This document shows positions 34,930 through 43,462 of a stretch of DNA of 45,042 nt, piece by piece. The number at the start of each line of letters is the position of its first letter. The stretch's first letter is position 1. The DNA is from Pedobacter frigidisoli (lineage in GTDB: Bacteria > Bacteroidota > Bacteroidia > Sphingobacteriales > Sphingobacteriaceae): contig NZ_SJSN01000023.1 in assembly GCF_004331675.1 (NCBI RefSeq), positions 1 through 45,042 of the forward strand. Reading direction: 5' to 3'. A program made the position numbers and the translations under genes. The notes under the pieces were generated by a model. The model did not search any database. It worked only from the letters and a program-made list of their open reading frames with translations, and had not been told where the DNA came from.

Positions 34930-35886
34930 CTAAACTTGGTAGGGTAGTTTCTCGCCTTTTAATCCCGCAACAATATTTTCTACAATGAGTTTAGCCATTG
35001 CATCACGAGTTTCCTCTGTAGCAGATCCAATATGCGGAAGAACAGCTACGCTTTCCATCGACAATAAAGGGTTACTTTTATCCATTGGCTCAGGGTTGGT
35101 TACATCTAAACCAGCTCCCCAAATTACTTTATCTTCTAGCGCCTTAATTAAATCCTTTTCATTATGAATTCCACCTCTGGCCGTATTGATAAAAATAGCA
35201 TTGGGTTTCATCTTGTCGAATACTTCCAATGTAAATTTATCTTTCGTTTCTGCTGTTAAGGCCGTGTGGACAGAAAGCACATCACTTTGAGCTAAAAGCT
35301 CCTCAAAAGAAACATATTCAGCTCCAATCTCTTTTTCTGCTTCCTGATTTCGAGATCTGTTATGGTAAATAATTTTCATTTGGTAAGCAGCAGCACACTT
35401 TTTCGCAAGCTCTAAACCTATTTTTCCTAAGCCGAATATGCCGAGTGTTTTGCCATTAATTTCAATCCCTAGTTCTGGCGTAGGTTCATAATTTTTCCAT
35501 CCACCATTAATAATTTTTTTATGCAGGTAAAATGCTTTTCTAGAAACGGCAAGCATTAACAAAAAAGCAGTATCGGCAGTTGCACTACTCAAAACGCCAG
35601 GTGTATTTCCAATTGCAATGTTAAGTTTTTTTGCTTCTGTTATATCAACTTGGTCGAACCCAACAGAGTGCAGGGCAATAACCTTTAAATGTTTACAGGC
35701 ATTTAAAAAAGCTGCATCAATCCTATTCGGACCAACGCTAATTAATCCATCTTTATCTTTGCAGGCCTGAACTAATTCTTCAGCAGTAATTTGTCTTTCT
35801 TCTTTCCACTGCGTAATGGAAATATTATTATCTTCCAGTTGTTTTAATCCAATGGGAGCAATGTTGCCACTTATAAATACTTTCAT
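34930..35886 (-). CDS. D-isomer-specific 2-hydroxyacid dehydrogenase
   Basis: 318 residues. The NAD-binding fold has GLGKIG at 152-157. The catalytic triad is R237 (NTARGG), E266 (DVTNPEP) and H285 (LPHIGSAT). It interconverts 2-oxo and D-2-hydroxy acids. The length and the ALHSVGFDQVD segment fit the glyoxylate/hydroxypyruvate reductase group (GyaR/GhrB-like), but the substrate is not fixed by sequence. It is monocistronic. Confidence 0.9.
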   Translation of the reverse strand: MKVFISGNIAPIGLKQLEDNNISITQWKEERQITAEELVQACKDKDGLISVGPNRIDAAFLNACKHLKVIALHSVGFDQVDITEAKKLNIAIGNTPGVLSSATADTAFLLMLAVSRKAFYLHKKIINGGWKNYEPTPELGIEINGKTLGIFGLGKIGLELAKKCAAAYQMKIIYHNRSRNQEAEKEIGAEYVSFEELLAQSDVLSVHTALTAETKDKFTLEVFDKMKPNAIFINTARGGIHNEKDLIKALEDKVIWGAGLDVTNPEPMDKSNPLLSMESVAVLPHIGSATEETRDAMAKLIVENIVAGLKGEKLPYQV

Positions 35887-35951
35887 GCTTTAATTAACAT
35901 TAAAAATTCGTAGCAGTTTTTTATAATTCCAAAAGTTAAGTCATAAAATGG

Positions 35952-36752
35952 CTACTTAACCGTGGCCGTTATTTTTTGATAGGTATTGGCACTAAAATAG
36001 CCTAAAGCATTGTTTGATATGTTTGATGTTGGATTTGCAGGAGTTGTACCTTGGTTTGGCCCTCTACCCGATTGCTGGCTTAAAGCATACCAATAATCGA
36101 ACACATTTGGATCAATACTTTCCATTTCGACTGCAATATTATCGCCGGTTTGTAAATCCTCATCTTCATCATCCTCACTATTGAAATATAATTGTATCCG
36201 AAGTTTGTTTCCATTTGTTAAACGATCATTATTCACATAAATGCGGTTAGAATGTAATGCATTTCTATTAAGTGTAAAACGATAGTAATTAGCTTCATTA
36301 GCTGGATCGACAAGATAGGCCGCCGTAATTTTTCTTTCGTTTCCAAAAAATGAATTGCTTACAATACCTATTGAATCGAACTTAACGTAATTAGGCATTT
36401 TAGAACTGGCTACAAATGTTTTTCCCTCGGTAGCAACATTTAAATTGTAAATTAAACCACGAACGCCCCGCATGCGGTTGGTATAAACTCCTGGTGTTGT
36501 TTCTGTAAATTTGAAGCTTCCACCTTTGTCATCCGTTACGGTTACCACAGCACCAGAAACTTTCGGAAAAATACTTGCATCTGTATAACCTACGGTTTTG
36601 GATATCTTAATCTGCTGATCCATTAAAACATCGTTTATCTTACCCTCGATAACGATTTGTGGTTCGGCATTTTCGGTATCAATCGTAATAATTTTCTTGC
36701 ATGAAGTAGTGCAAAAAGCAATTACCGCTAAATATATTATCAGTTTTTTCAT
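35952..36752 (-). CDS. DUF4249 lipoprotein, partner of the TonB receptor
   Basis: 266 residues with lipobox CTTSC (Cys18). The N-terminal KIITIDTENAEPQIVIEGKIND is typical of DUF4249, and a beta-sandwich follows (VSGAVVTVTDDKGGSFKF). Family members sit next to TonB-dependent receptors and are thought to cover or assist them, like SusD. Here the gene begins 3 bases after the receptor gene ends, in the same operon. The substrate is unknown. Confidence 0.88.
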   Translation of the reverse strand: MKKLIIYLAVIAFCTTSCKKIITIDTENAEPQIVIEGKINDVLMDQQIKISKTVGYTDASIFPKVSGAVVTVTDDKGGSFKFTETTPGVYTNRMRGVRGLIYNLNVATEGKTFVASSKMPNYVKFDSIGIVSNSFFGNERKITAAYLVDPANEANYYRFTLNRNALHSNRIYVNNDRLTNGNKLRIQLYFNSEDDEDEDLQTGDNIAVEMESIDPNVFDYWYALSQQSGRGPNQGTTPANPTSNISNNALGYFSANTYQKITATVK

Positions 36753-36755
36753 TTC

Positions 36756-39080
36756 TTAAAATTTAAAGTTCCAAGTTACCGACGGAATTAACCCGAAAAG
36801 TGAAGTTTGTTCTGCAACAGTTTTTGATGGATTTGTAGGGTCGTTTATAAACTCAATGGAGTATGGATTTTTTCTTGCCAAGGCATTGTAAACCCCAAAG
36901 TTCCAGCTCGAATGGAATTTGCCAGTATTTTTACCCTCCAATGTAGCGCTCAAATCTAAACGCATATTGTAAGGCATTCTCCCTGCATTTCTTTCTGTAT
37001 AATAGTACGAGGTTTGTCCACCAATATTGTATTTTCCTGCCGGAAAAGTAACCGCATTTCCTGTACTATAAATAAAGCTTGATGAGAAAGTCCAACGCTT
37101 GTTTAAATTATAAATTCCAACTACAGAAATATCATGAGTTCTATCTTGCCTTGCGGGAAAATAATTTCCATTATTCAATTGTGCAAACTTTCTTTCTGTT
37201 CTAGATAAAGTGTAACCAACCCAGCCATTCAATTTGCCGAATTTCTTTTTAAAGAATAATTCCAAGCCATAAGCCCTACCTGTTCCGTACAGCAATTCTG
37301 ATTCTATATTTGAATTTGCCAATAGCTGTGCAGCGTTTTTATAATCAATTTGATTTTGAAGCCACTTGTAATAAATCTCTCCAGAGAATTCATAATTATT
37401 CTCCTGAATATTCTTGAAGTATCCCAAAGCCACCTGATCAGCAATTTCGGGCTTGATGTTATTGCTACTCAAAACATATTGATCTGTTGGCGAACTCGAA
37501 GTTGCGTTGGTTAAAATGTGGATATTCTGGGTATTCCTATTATACGAAGCCTTGATGGAGTTCTGCTCATTAAACAAATAACTTACCGAAAAACGAGGCT
37601 CTAAATTAAGGTAGCTTTTGTAGAATTTTCCGCTAGCAACATTTTCTGTTGAGGTAATATTTCCGGCAGGATCATAAATACTGAAATTCCCCGGACCCAT
37701 TAAAGAAAAGGCTGCCAAACGCACACCATACAAAAAGTTCAGCTTATCGTTGACTGCCCATTCATCAGAAACGTATGCCGCAGATTCTAGTCCGTAACGC
37801 TTTTCTTGTGTAAGTGGATTTACCTGCGATTCTCGATCTGTACTAATATCAATTGGTGAAATTCGATGCTGTGTAGCGTTTAAACCAAACCTTAAAATAT
37901 GCTTATTACTGAAATATTGAAAATCTTCCTTAAAGTTGAAATCCCGAACTAAAGATGTAGCCTTGAAATTGGTGGCATCATTAAGCAATTGAACCGTGTA
38001 GTTGTAGTTGTTATAAATTAAGGAAGTATTGGAAAACAAACGATCGTTAAAAATATGATTCAACCTGATTGTTGTAGTAACATTGCCCCAATTATTCTCA
38101 AATAAATCTTTTACGCCGATATTATCCTTGCCGAAATAACCGGAAATATAAATGGTGTTTTTATCATCGATTTTGTAGTTCGCCTTTGCGTTAATATCAT
38201 AAAAGTTTAAAGTGCTACCATTGATGGATGAATCTGGTGAAGCCCGTAAAAATAAATCGATATAAGTTCTACGAAAGCTAACCATAAAAGAGCCTTTATC
38301 TTTCACAATTGGTCCTTCTGCTTTTAAACGAGATGCAATTAAGCCAATTCCACCCTGAAACTTAAACTCCTTATTATTCCCGTCATCCATTTTAACATCC
38401 AAAACGGATGATAAACGTCCACCATATTGTGCAGGCATTCCACCTTTGTACAGGCTCACATCCTTAATCGCATCGGCATTAAAAGTAGAGAAGAAGCCTA
38501 ACAAATGCGAGGAATTATAAACCACGGCCTCATCTAAAATAATCAAGTTTTGATCGGCAGCGCCACCACGAACATAAAAACCCGTATTGCCCTCGCCGCC
38601 AGATTTTACACCGGGAAGTAACTGAATGGTTTTTAAAATATCTTTCTCACCCAATAAAACAGGAATAGAATTTAAGGCCTGCATATCGATTTTTTCTAAA
38701 CCCATTTGCGCACTTTTTACATTCTCATTCTTGCGATTATTGGCACTTACAGTTACTTCTGCCAAATCATTTGCGGCTTTTAACTCCTCATTTAATTTTA
38801 TATCCTTAGTTAAATTGATGGTTTTTACCATAGACGCATAACCCGTATAACTTACCGTAACCGTATATGTTCCGGCAGGTTGGGTAAGTGCAAAATAACC
38901 GTAACCATTTGTTAAGGTGGCGCCAGTAGATGCGCCCGTAATCCTAACGGTTGCCCCAATTAAGGTTTCGCCAGTACTTGCATTGCGAACGGTACCACTT
39001 AACGTAAATTTATTTTGAGCAAAAACGGAATTTTGGAGAACGAAAATAAGGAATATGACTAAGTAGTTTTTTAAGGGCAT
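36756..39080 (-). CDS. TonB-dependent outer-membrane receptor with carboxypeptidase-regulatory domain
   Basis: 774 residues. Signal peptide 1-21, then a CarboxypepD_reg domain (26-110: LSGTVRNASTGETLIGATVRITG), plug (120-235: GGEGNTGFYVRGGAADQNLIILDEAVVYN) and a 22-strand-type barrel ending in WNFKF with a C-terminal aromatic. It imports an unknown ligand across the outer membrane with TonB energy. It is shorter than SusC, and its partner is DUF4249, not SusD. The promoter (39111-39142) carries an unusual operator-like palindrome. Confidence 0.93.
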   Translation of the reverse strand: MPLKNYLVIFLIFVLQNSVFAQNKFTLSGTVRNASTGETLIGATVRITGASTGATLTNGYGYFALTQPAGTYTVTVSYTGYASMVKTINLTKDIKLNEELKAANDLAEVTVSANNRKNENVKSAQMGLEKIDMQALNSIPVLLGEKDILKTIQLLPGVKSGGEGNTGFYVRGGAADQNLIILDEAVVYNSSHLLGFFSTFNADAIKDVSLYKGGMPAQYGGRLSSVLDVKMDDGNNKEFKFQGGIGLIASRLKAEGPIVKDKGSFMVSFRRTYIDLFLRASPDSSINGSTLNFYDINAKANYKIDDKNTIYISGYFGKDNIGVKDLFENNWGNVTTTIRLNHIFNDRLFSNTSLIYNNYNYTVQLLNDATNFKATSLVRDFNFKEDFQYFSNKHILRFGLNATQHRISPIDISTDRESQVNPLTQEKRYGLESAAYVSDEWAVNDKLNFLYGVRLAAFSLMGPGNFSIYDPAGNITSTENVASGKFYKSYLNLEPRFSVSYLFNEQNSIKASYNRNTQNIHILTNATSSSPTDQYVLSSNNIKPEIADQVALGYFKNIQENNYEFSGEIYYKWLQNQIDYKNAAQLLANSNIESELLYGTGRAYGLELFFKKKFGKLNGWVGYTLSRTERKFAQLNNGNYFPARQDRTHDISVVGIYNLNKRWTFSSSFIYSTGNAVTFPAGKYNIGGQTSYYYTERNAGRMPYNMRLDLSATLEGKNTGKFHSSWNFGVYNALARKNPYSIEFINDPTNPSKTVAEQTSLFGLIPSVTWNFKF

Positions 39081-39110
39081 ACCGGCTCGATCTGATTTTT
39101 AACTTGGTAT

Positions 39111-39142
39111 CAAACTTAGATAAAGTTGCTTAGTTAAGCAAT
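39111..39142 (-). promoter_or_regulatory. Promoter of the TonB receptor operon
   Basis: On the minus strand TAAGTTTG (39111-39118) is an exact -7 element and ATTG (39139-39142) is the -33 candidate with a 20-base spacer. The leader would be about 27 bases. Confidence 0.65.
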
Positions 39143-39175
39143 TATAATTGTCTGAAATAAAAAAGCAACTTTATC
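39119..39175. promoter_or_regulatory. Operator-like inverted repeats in the TonB receptor promoter
   Basis: GATAAAGTTGCTT (39119-39131) and AAGCAACTTTATC (39163-39175) are 13-base perfect inverted repeats 31 bases apart. The left arm overlaps a second palindrome TTGCTTA-GT-TAAGCAA (39126-39141) that exactly fills the -7/-33 spacer. A repressor-binding site is the simplest reading. Confidence 0.55.
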
Positions 39176-39249
39176 GATCTCTCCTCTGCCGTTGAGAGAC
39201 AACTATTATAGAGGAAATGTACGAATTACAAGCCCTTTTTATGCCTTAA

Positions 39250-40449
39250 TTATTTTATCCTATCGGGATATATTGCAACGCGGTGCGACCTTAACATATA
39301 AGCACTTGCCTGATCTTTACCCGCTTGCTGAAAGGAAATTAATTTTGACGATTCTTTTGGCATGTGGCAGTCGATACAATTTGTGGTGAGCGCTCCCTTA
39401 GCTAAAGTTTCTCTGCTGTGATTTGTTGTTTGATGGCAACTAATACAGCGTTGTGAATAGATATTTAAATTTCCCTTGATATTTTCATGTGTGTTGTGGC
39501 AAGATTGACAGGTCATGGTTTCACTTTTAAGGTAGCAATTACTTCCCATTAACATGGTTGTTTGGTTGCCATGAACATCAGGATTTCCACCACCAAAGCC
39601 AACAAAATCTTGTGCATAATAATCATCAATATTATCGCCAGGCTTAAATTCAAATACCGATTGATGTGCCATTAATGTATTGCCAGAATGACAAACACCG
39701 CAAGCATCCATCTTCTGTTTTCTACTTAATGTTTTAAATATAGCAATGTATTTTGCCGTTTTTTCCGCTGGATTTTCGATGTGAAATACCACGTGCTGCT
39801 TTCCTGGTCCGTGGCAACGTTCGCAATCTATCCCGTAAATGATCGAGCCTTTTTCCATTTCCTCATCCATAGAAAAAGCAGATTTTTGAGTGAGTTTCTT
39901 TTCTACATAAGAGCCATGACATTCGAAACAACGACTCGTAATACCACGTTCGTAATAAAAAGTATTTGCCGGAAAACCAGGACTGATCGCCCAATTATTA
40001 ATGGATGAAAAATAAGACAATGGCAATTCATAAAGTTTTTTCCCATGCCAATAAGCAAAGGTAAATGCCTTTTCGCCAGAACCAAATTTAATATCGAACT
40101 TCTGGGCATTAACTTCTTTGCCATCGTTATAAGCGACTTGAAATATGCCATCATTCCGCTTCTCAACCACAACTTTTTGATGTTCGTTAAAAGAAAAGGA
40201 ATTAGAATCGGGAGCGTAAACCTTTAACAATTCTTGATCTACAACCAAATTAGAAGTTAATCCATGCGGACTATGGGCATAAGATTGAGGCAGATCCTTA
40301 TGGCATTTAACGCAAGTTGCCGCACCAGTATATGCGTCTCCACGAATATCTCTTGGGAGTTTATCGGCCGCGGTCATGCATCTCGATAAAATAATGATCA
40401 CAATAGAGATTGCACCTAAAATTAGGAGAATACGTTTGGCGCCTTTCAA
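39250..40449 (-). CDS. Heptaheme c-type cytochrome (cytochrome c554-like)
   Basis: 399 residues. An N-terminal membrane segment (7-22) anchors the protein or serves as a signal. Seven CxxCH heme sites are at residues 46, 174, 209, 250, 314, 335 and 358. Spacing and the CHGPGKQH, CQSCHNTH and CIDCHMP contexts resemble the cytochrome c554/NapC-like multiheme families. It should carry electrons in the periplasm. There is no reductase, oxidase or cytochrome-maturation gene nearby, so its partner is unknown. Confidence 0.88.
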   Translation of the reverse strand: MKGAKRILLILGAISIVIIILSRCMTAADKLPRDIRGDAYTGAATCVKCHKDLPQSYAHSPHGLTSNLVVDQELLKVYAPDSNSFSFNEHQKVVVEKRNDGIFQVAYNDGKEVNAQKFDIKFGSGEKAFTFAYWHGKKLYELPLSYFSSINNWAISPGFPANTFYYERGITSRCFECHGSYVEKKLTQKSAFSMDEEMEKGSIIYGIDCERCHGPGKQHVVFHIENPAEKTAKYIAIFKTLSRKQKMDACGVCHSGNTLMAHQSVFEFKPGDNIDDYYAQDFVGFGGGNPDVHGNQTTMLMGSNCYLKSETMTCQSCHNTHENIKGNLNIYSQRCISCHQTTNHSRETLAKGALTTNCIDCHMPKESSKLISFQQAGKDQASAYMLRSHRVAIYPDRIK

Positions 40450-40518
40450 GATTAGGGATTTGGTTAGCTTATTTTAAAAATTGAATATAGCTAAAATCCT
40501 GAAAACCTACAGCCAAAT

Positions 40519-41190
40519 TTATTTAGTTTCTGCTTTTAAAAGATATTTCTCAATTGCCTTTTTCCAAATGGCATAACCATTAGGATTCATGTGCAACATA
40601 TCGCTAAGGAACAATTCACGCCTAAAATCGCCTTTGTCTGTTAGCATCAACGGGTAAATATTTACAAACTTGGTATTCGCTTCTCCAACTAAAAATTTTT
40701 CGATTAATGCATTCGAGGCCACAGCCTTTTCCTTAAATTTCGCCCTACTCGGACTAGGCTTAATAGAAATATAAACGATGGGCACTGCAGGCAACTTCGC
40801 TCTAATCGCCTTGTATAAAACAATTGTTCTATTTAAAACGGTATCTGCTGTTACGGTTTCATCCGTTAAATCGTTTTCGCCAACGTAAAGCACAATTTGT
40901 TTTGGTTGATAAGGAAAGACGATATCGTTTAAATAAAAAGTGATATCGTTAATTACCGCCCCACCAATGCCACGATTTAAACCATTATTTTTTGCGAAGA
41001 CCTGCGTTAAATCGTCCCATTTTCTAATGGATGAACTGCCAACAAACAATACTGGATGAACTGGTGGCTGAAACATTTGATCGTACTTTTTGATCGTTTG
41101 AATATCTTCCCAAAAATTAGGTTTTTTCTGTGCGTAAGTTGGTAAAATCAAAAGCTGAAAAATAAAAATAATAAAAAATAATTTTCTCAT
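40519..41190 (-). CDS. Exported SGNH/GDSL-type hydrolase
   Basis: 223 residues with signal peptide MRKLFFIIFIFQLLILPTYA. Block I is VGSSSIRKW (nucleophile S52-S54 region), block II NRGIGG, block III GEND (N106) and block V SDMLHMN with D197 and H200. The family includes esterases and deacetylases of polysaccharides and lipids. The periplasmic location favours a carbohydrate ester. No glycan genes adjoin it. Confidence 0.9.
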   Translation of the reverse strand: MRKLFFIIFIFQLLILPTYAQKKPNFWEDIQTIKKYDQMFQPPVHPVLFVGSSSIRKWDDLTQVFAKNNGLNRGIGGAVINDITFYLNDIVFPYQPKQIVLYVGENDLTDETVTADTVLNRTIVLYKAIRAKLPAVPIVYISIKPSPSRAKFKEKAVASNALIEKFLVGEANTKFVNIYPLMLTDKGDFRRELFLSDMLHMNPNGYAIWKKAIEKYLLKAETK

Positions 41191-41397
41191 AGAAATGGAA
41201 GTTGCTAAAGAGTTGACAATATACCAATATCATTTTTTCTATTCGGAATCAATCAAATTTATTACGCCAAGAAAGCAGAGCGAAAAAATAGCCTTAATTA
41301 AATCTTGATTTAAGAGAAAACTTAAGGATTAAAGAATACACCAGAAAGTATTTGATTATGTATGGTAATCAGATTTTACGATAAGCATTAAGCACCA

Positions 41398-41580
41398 TTA
41401 TTTAATGATAAAGATGGTTTGCCTTTCTTTACCTAAAGAGAAATAGTAATGCGTTTCCTTAATATATCTAGTAATCATCACCTTGGTTGCTAAACCAATA
41501 TTTCCAAAATCATCTTGCAAGTGATCTCCTATTCTTACTCCATCTAAATCATTGTTCGAACACCTTTTATTGATTATCAT
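41398..41580 (-). CDS. Small protein of unknown function (60 residues)
   Basis: The frame encodes a polar, folded-looking protein: DGVRIGDHLQDDFGNIGLAT, VMITRYIKETHYYFSLGKERQ. It has no signal peptide or membrane segment. It may be a small beta-barrel protein, but I recognise no family. It is the only frame here with protein-like composition, and its start follows a cluster of ACGT-centred palindromes at 41581-41615. It lies at the border of the accessory region. Confidence 0.5.
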   Translation of the reverse strand: MIINKRCSNNDLDGVRIGDHLQDDFGNIGLATKVMITRYIKETHYYFSLGKERQTIFIIK

Positions 41581-41615
41581 ATGTTAATATACGTGTTAAC
41601 AACGTATTAATACGT
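41581..41615. promoter_or_regulatory. Palindromic cluster upstream of the small gene
   Basis: ACGTATTAATACGT (41602-41615) is a perfect 14-base palindrome. A second, imperfect one, GTTAATATACGTGTTAAC (41583-41600), lies between it and the ATG. ACGT cores recur at 41591, 41602 and 41612. The remaining bases to 41853 are AT-rich with nothing recognisable. Confidence 0.4.
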
Positions 41616-41853
41616 CTATAAATTTTTCATTAACACTAAATCCGTATTAATTGTAGATCATCCTACGCAAAAACAACCATTGGTTGTAATTATTGTGCAC
41701 CAGGCTTTTACTAAATCATAAGCTCGATTAAATAATATTTATTTTGATCTAGACAGGTAATTTATTAGTTGGAAGAGGTTAAATTAAACAAATAAGGTTT
41801 TTATTCAAGGTAAAAATATTTGAAACTTAAATATTGAGCAGATTTTAAACATG

Positions 41854-41882
41854 AAAAAAACCGAAATTAGATTCGGTTTTTT
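41854..41882 (-). terminator. Terminator of tRNA-Lys
   Basis: CCGAA/TTCGG stem extended by A7/T6 arms. It lies immediately behind the 3' end of the tRNA on the minus strand. Confidence 0.8.
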
Positions 41883-41885
41883 CAG

Positions 41886-41958
41886 TGACCCCTCAGGGGT
41901 TCGAACCCTGGACCCACAGATTAAGAGTCTGTTGCTCTACCAGCTGAGCTAAGAAGTC
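41886..41958 (-). tRNA. tRNA-Lys (anticodon CTT)
   Basis: 73 bases folding as a complete cloverleaf. The acceptor arms are GACTTCT and AGGGGTC with G-U pairs, then D arm AGCTCAGCTGGTAGAGC, anticodon arm ACAGA-CTCTTAA-TCTGT, and T arm CAGGG-TTCGAAC-CCCTG. CCA is not encoded. It is adjacent to a tyrosine recombinase, which lies on its 5' side. Confidence 0.95.
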
Positions 41959-42131
41959 GAGGGGATAAATATAGGATAAAAAATAGAGGTTGTGGGTAAA
42001 AAATTCAATTTAAAAGCTAAGTAGTAGGCAACCTAAACCTTTACCTTTCCACCAACTTTTTTGCTGAGATCATAAGCTAATTATGTAAGGAATCGATAAA
42101 TTTAGGCCGAGTGCGCCAAAGTGCGCCAAAA

Positions 42132-43280
42132 ATGAAGAATACATTGCCAAGAATCGTAACATCTAAAGATCTAAATTCTAGAAGTTATGTTACTTTTTAT
42201 TACCTAGGAAAAAGGATCAGAGAATATAATGGGGATTCAATCAATATTGATCTAAAACCAAATACTGCTAACTCCATTAAAGAAAGAAATCAGCTTTTAA
42301 AGAAACTTGAATATGAATACACCAAAGCCCTAGAAAATAAACATTACCAAATTAACGTTAAAGAACCACTTAGTATAACCGTAATTGAACCTAGCTTTAT
42401 AACCGCAAAAGGATACCTCGATCAGGCTATCGCAAAGAAGCTAAAGTCAAATATCAACAATAAATATAAGACCAATTTAGAGACGATTCACACCCAATTT
42501 TTGAAGTTCTTGAATGAAAGAGAGAAATCAGGAAGAATCGAAAATATCAGTCTAGCTAGAGTGGAAGACTTTTTGTCGAACTACTCTAGTTCGGGAACCT
42601 ATTATATGAATAAACGACGGGACTTAGGTGTTTTATTTTCAACTATAAATAAGCAGCTTAAAAACAAAATTCATATAATCCAAGATAGCGAGAAAATGAA
42701 ATCAAGCGCAAAGCTACATAAGGTTTATCAAGAAGAACAAATCAAACCCATACTTGACTTCTTAAAGGAAAACCACCACAACTTATATATATGCTGTTTA
42801 ATTACTTATGCGACTTTCTTAAGACCACATCATGAGATTAGAGCACTTAAATTAAGCCACATCAAAAATGATTGTACAGAAATACACCTCGATGGAGCAG
42901 AGAACAAAGGAAAGCGTATTAGGATTGTCTATATTCCAGACTATTTGAGAAAGGAACTTCTACCATTAATTGATGGATTAACATTAAATGATAGCTTATT
43001 TACTAAAACAATTGAAATTCCAAATGAGTACTATTTTAGTACTGCTTGGACAAGGCAGTTCAAGGCTATGCAAAGAATTGGTTTAATTGAAAAGAATCAA
43101 ACCATATATTCATTCAGACATACAGCAGCGGTTCAGGTGTATAATAAAACCAAGGATCTGCACATTCTCCAACAACTTTTAGGCCACTCAGATATGATAG
43201 TAACACTTAAATACCTACGAGGTTTAGCTGCAATCAAAAACGAAAATTTAAAAGATGTAATGCCTACCCTAAATTTATAA
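42132..43280 (+). CDS. Tyrosine recombinase / site-specific integrase
   Basis: 382 residues from the ATG at 42132. A GTG at 42111 gives a longer frame, but it lies in a tandem GTGCGCCAAA duplication and is less likely. The N-terminal arm-binding segment is followed by a SAM-like core domain (YLDQAIAKKLKSNINNKYKT, about 90-190) and the catalytic domain. R231 (TFLRPHHEIRALKL), R329 (YSFRHTAA), H near 352 (LLGHSD) and nucleophile Y361 are present. The first His of HxxR is Ser here, as in many Bacteroidetes integrases. It stands next to tRNA-Lys, so it may belong to an integrated element stretching to the right. Confidence 0.9.
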   Translation: MKNTLPRIVTSKDLNSRSYVTFYYLGKRIREYNGDSINIDLKPNTANSIKERNQLLKKLEYEYTKALENKHYQINVKEPLSITVIEPSFITAKGYLDQAIAKKLKSNINNKYKTNLETIHTQFLKFLNEREKSGRIENISLARVEDFLSNYSSSGTYYMNKRRDLGVLFSTINKQLKNKIHIIQDSEKMKSSAKLHKVYQEEQIKPILDFLKENHHNLYICCLITYATFLRPHHEIRALKLSHIKNDCTEIHLDGAENKGKRIRIVYIPDYLRKELLPLIDGLTLNDSLFTKTIEIPNEYYFSTAWTRQFKAMQRIGLIEKNQTIYSFRHTAAVQVYNKTKDLHILQQLLGHSDMIVTLKYLRGLAAIKNENLKDVMPTLNL

Positions 43281-43462
43281 TATCAGAATAAAAGTTATTG
43301 TCCTCTGCTATGGCTTCAAATTTATTAGCTAACTAGAATTGAATACAAATATTCATTATTATATATCGGAATGACTACATCAAATTATATAGGAAGTTTA
43401 ATGCCATTTTTGCCTCAGGTGATGATCAAAATTTCTTGGATAAATTTTACCTTTAATCATTC

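Noticed and set aside
39192..39389. Plus-strand 65-codon frame overlapping the cytochrome gene end
   Set aside because: It is mostly antisense to the coding end of the heptaheme cytochrome and shows no conserved features.
39250..40449. Nitrite reductase NrfA
   Set aside because: There is no CxxCK catalytic heme site, and the heme count and spacing do not fit.
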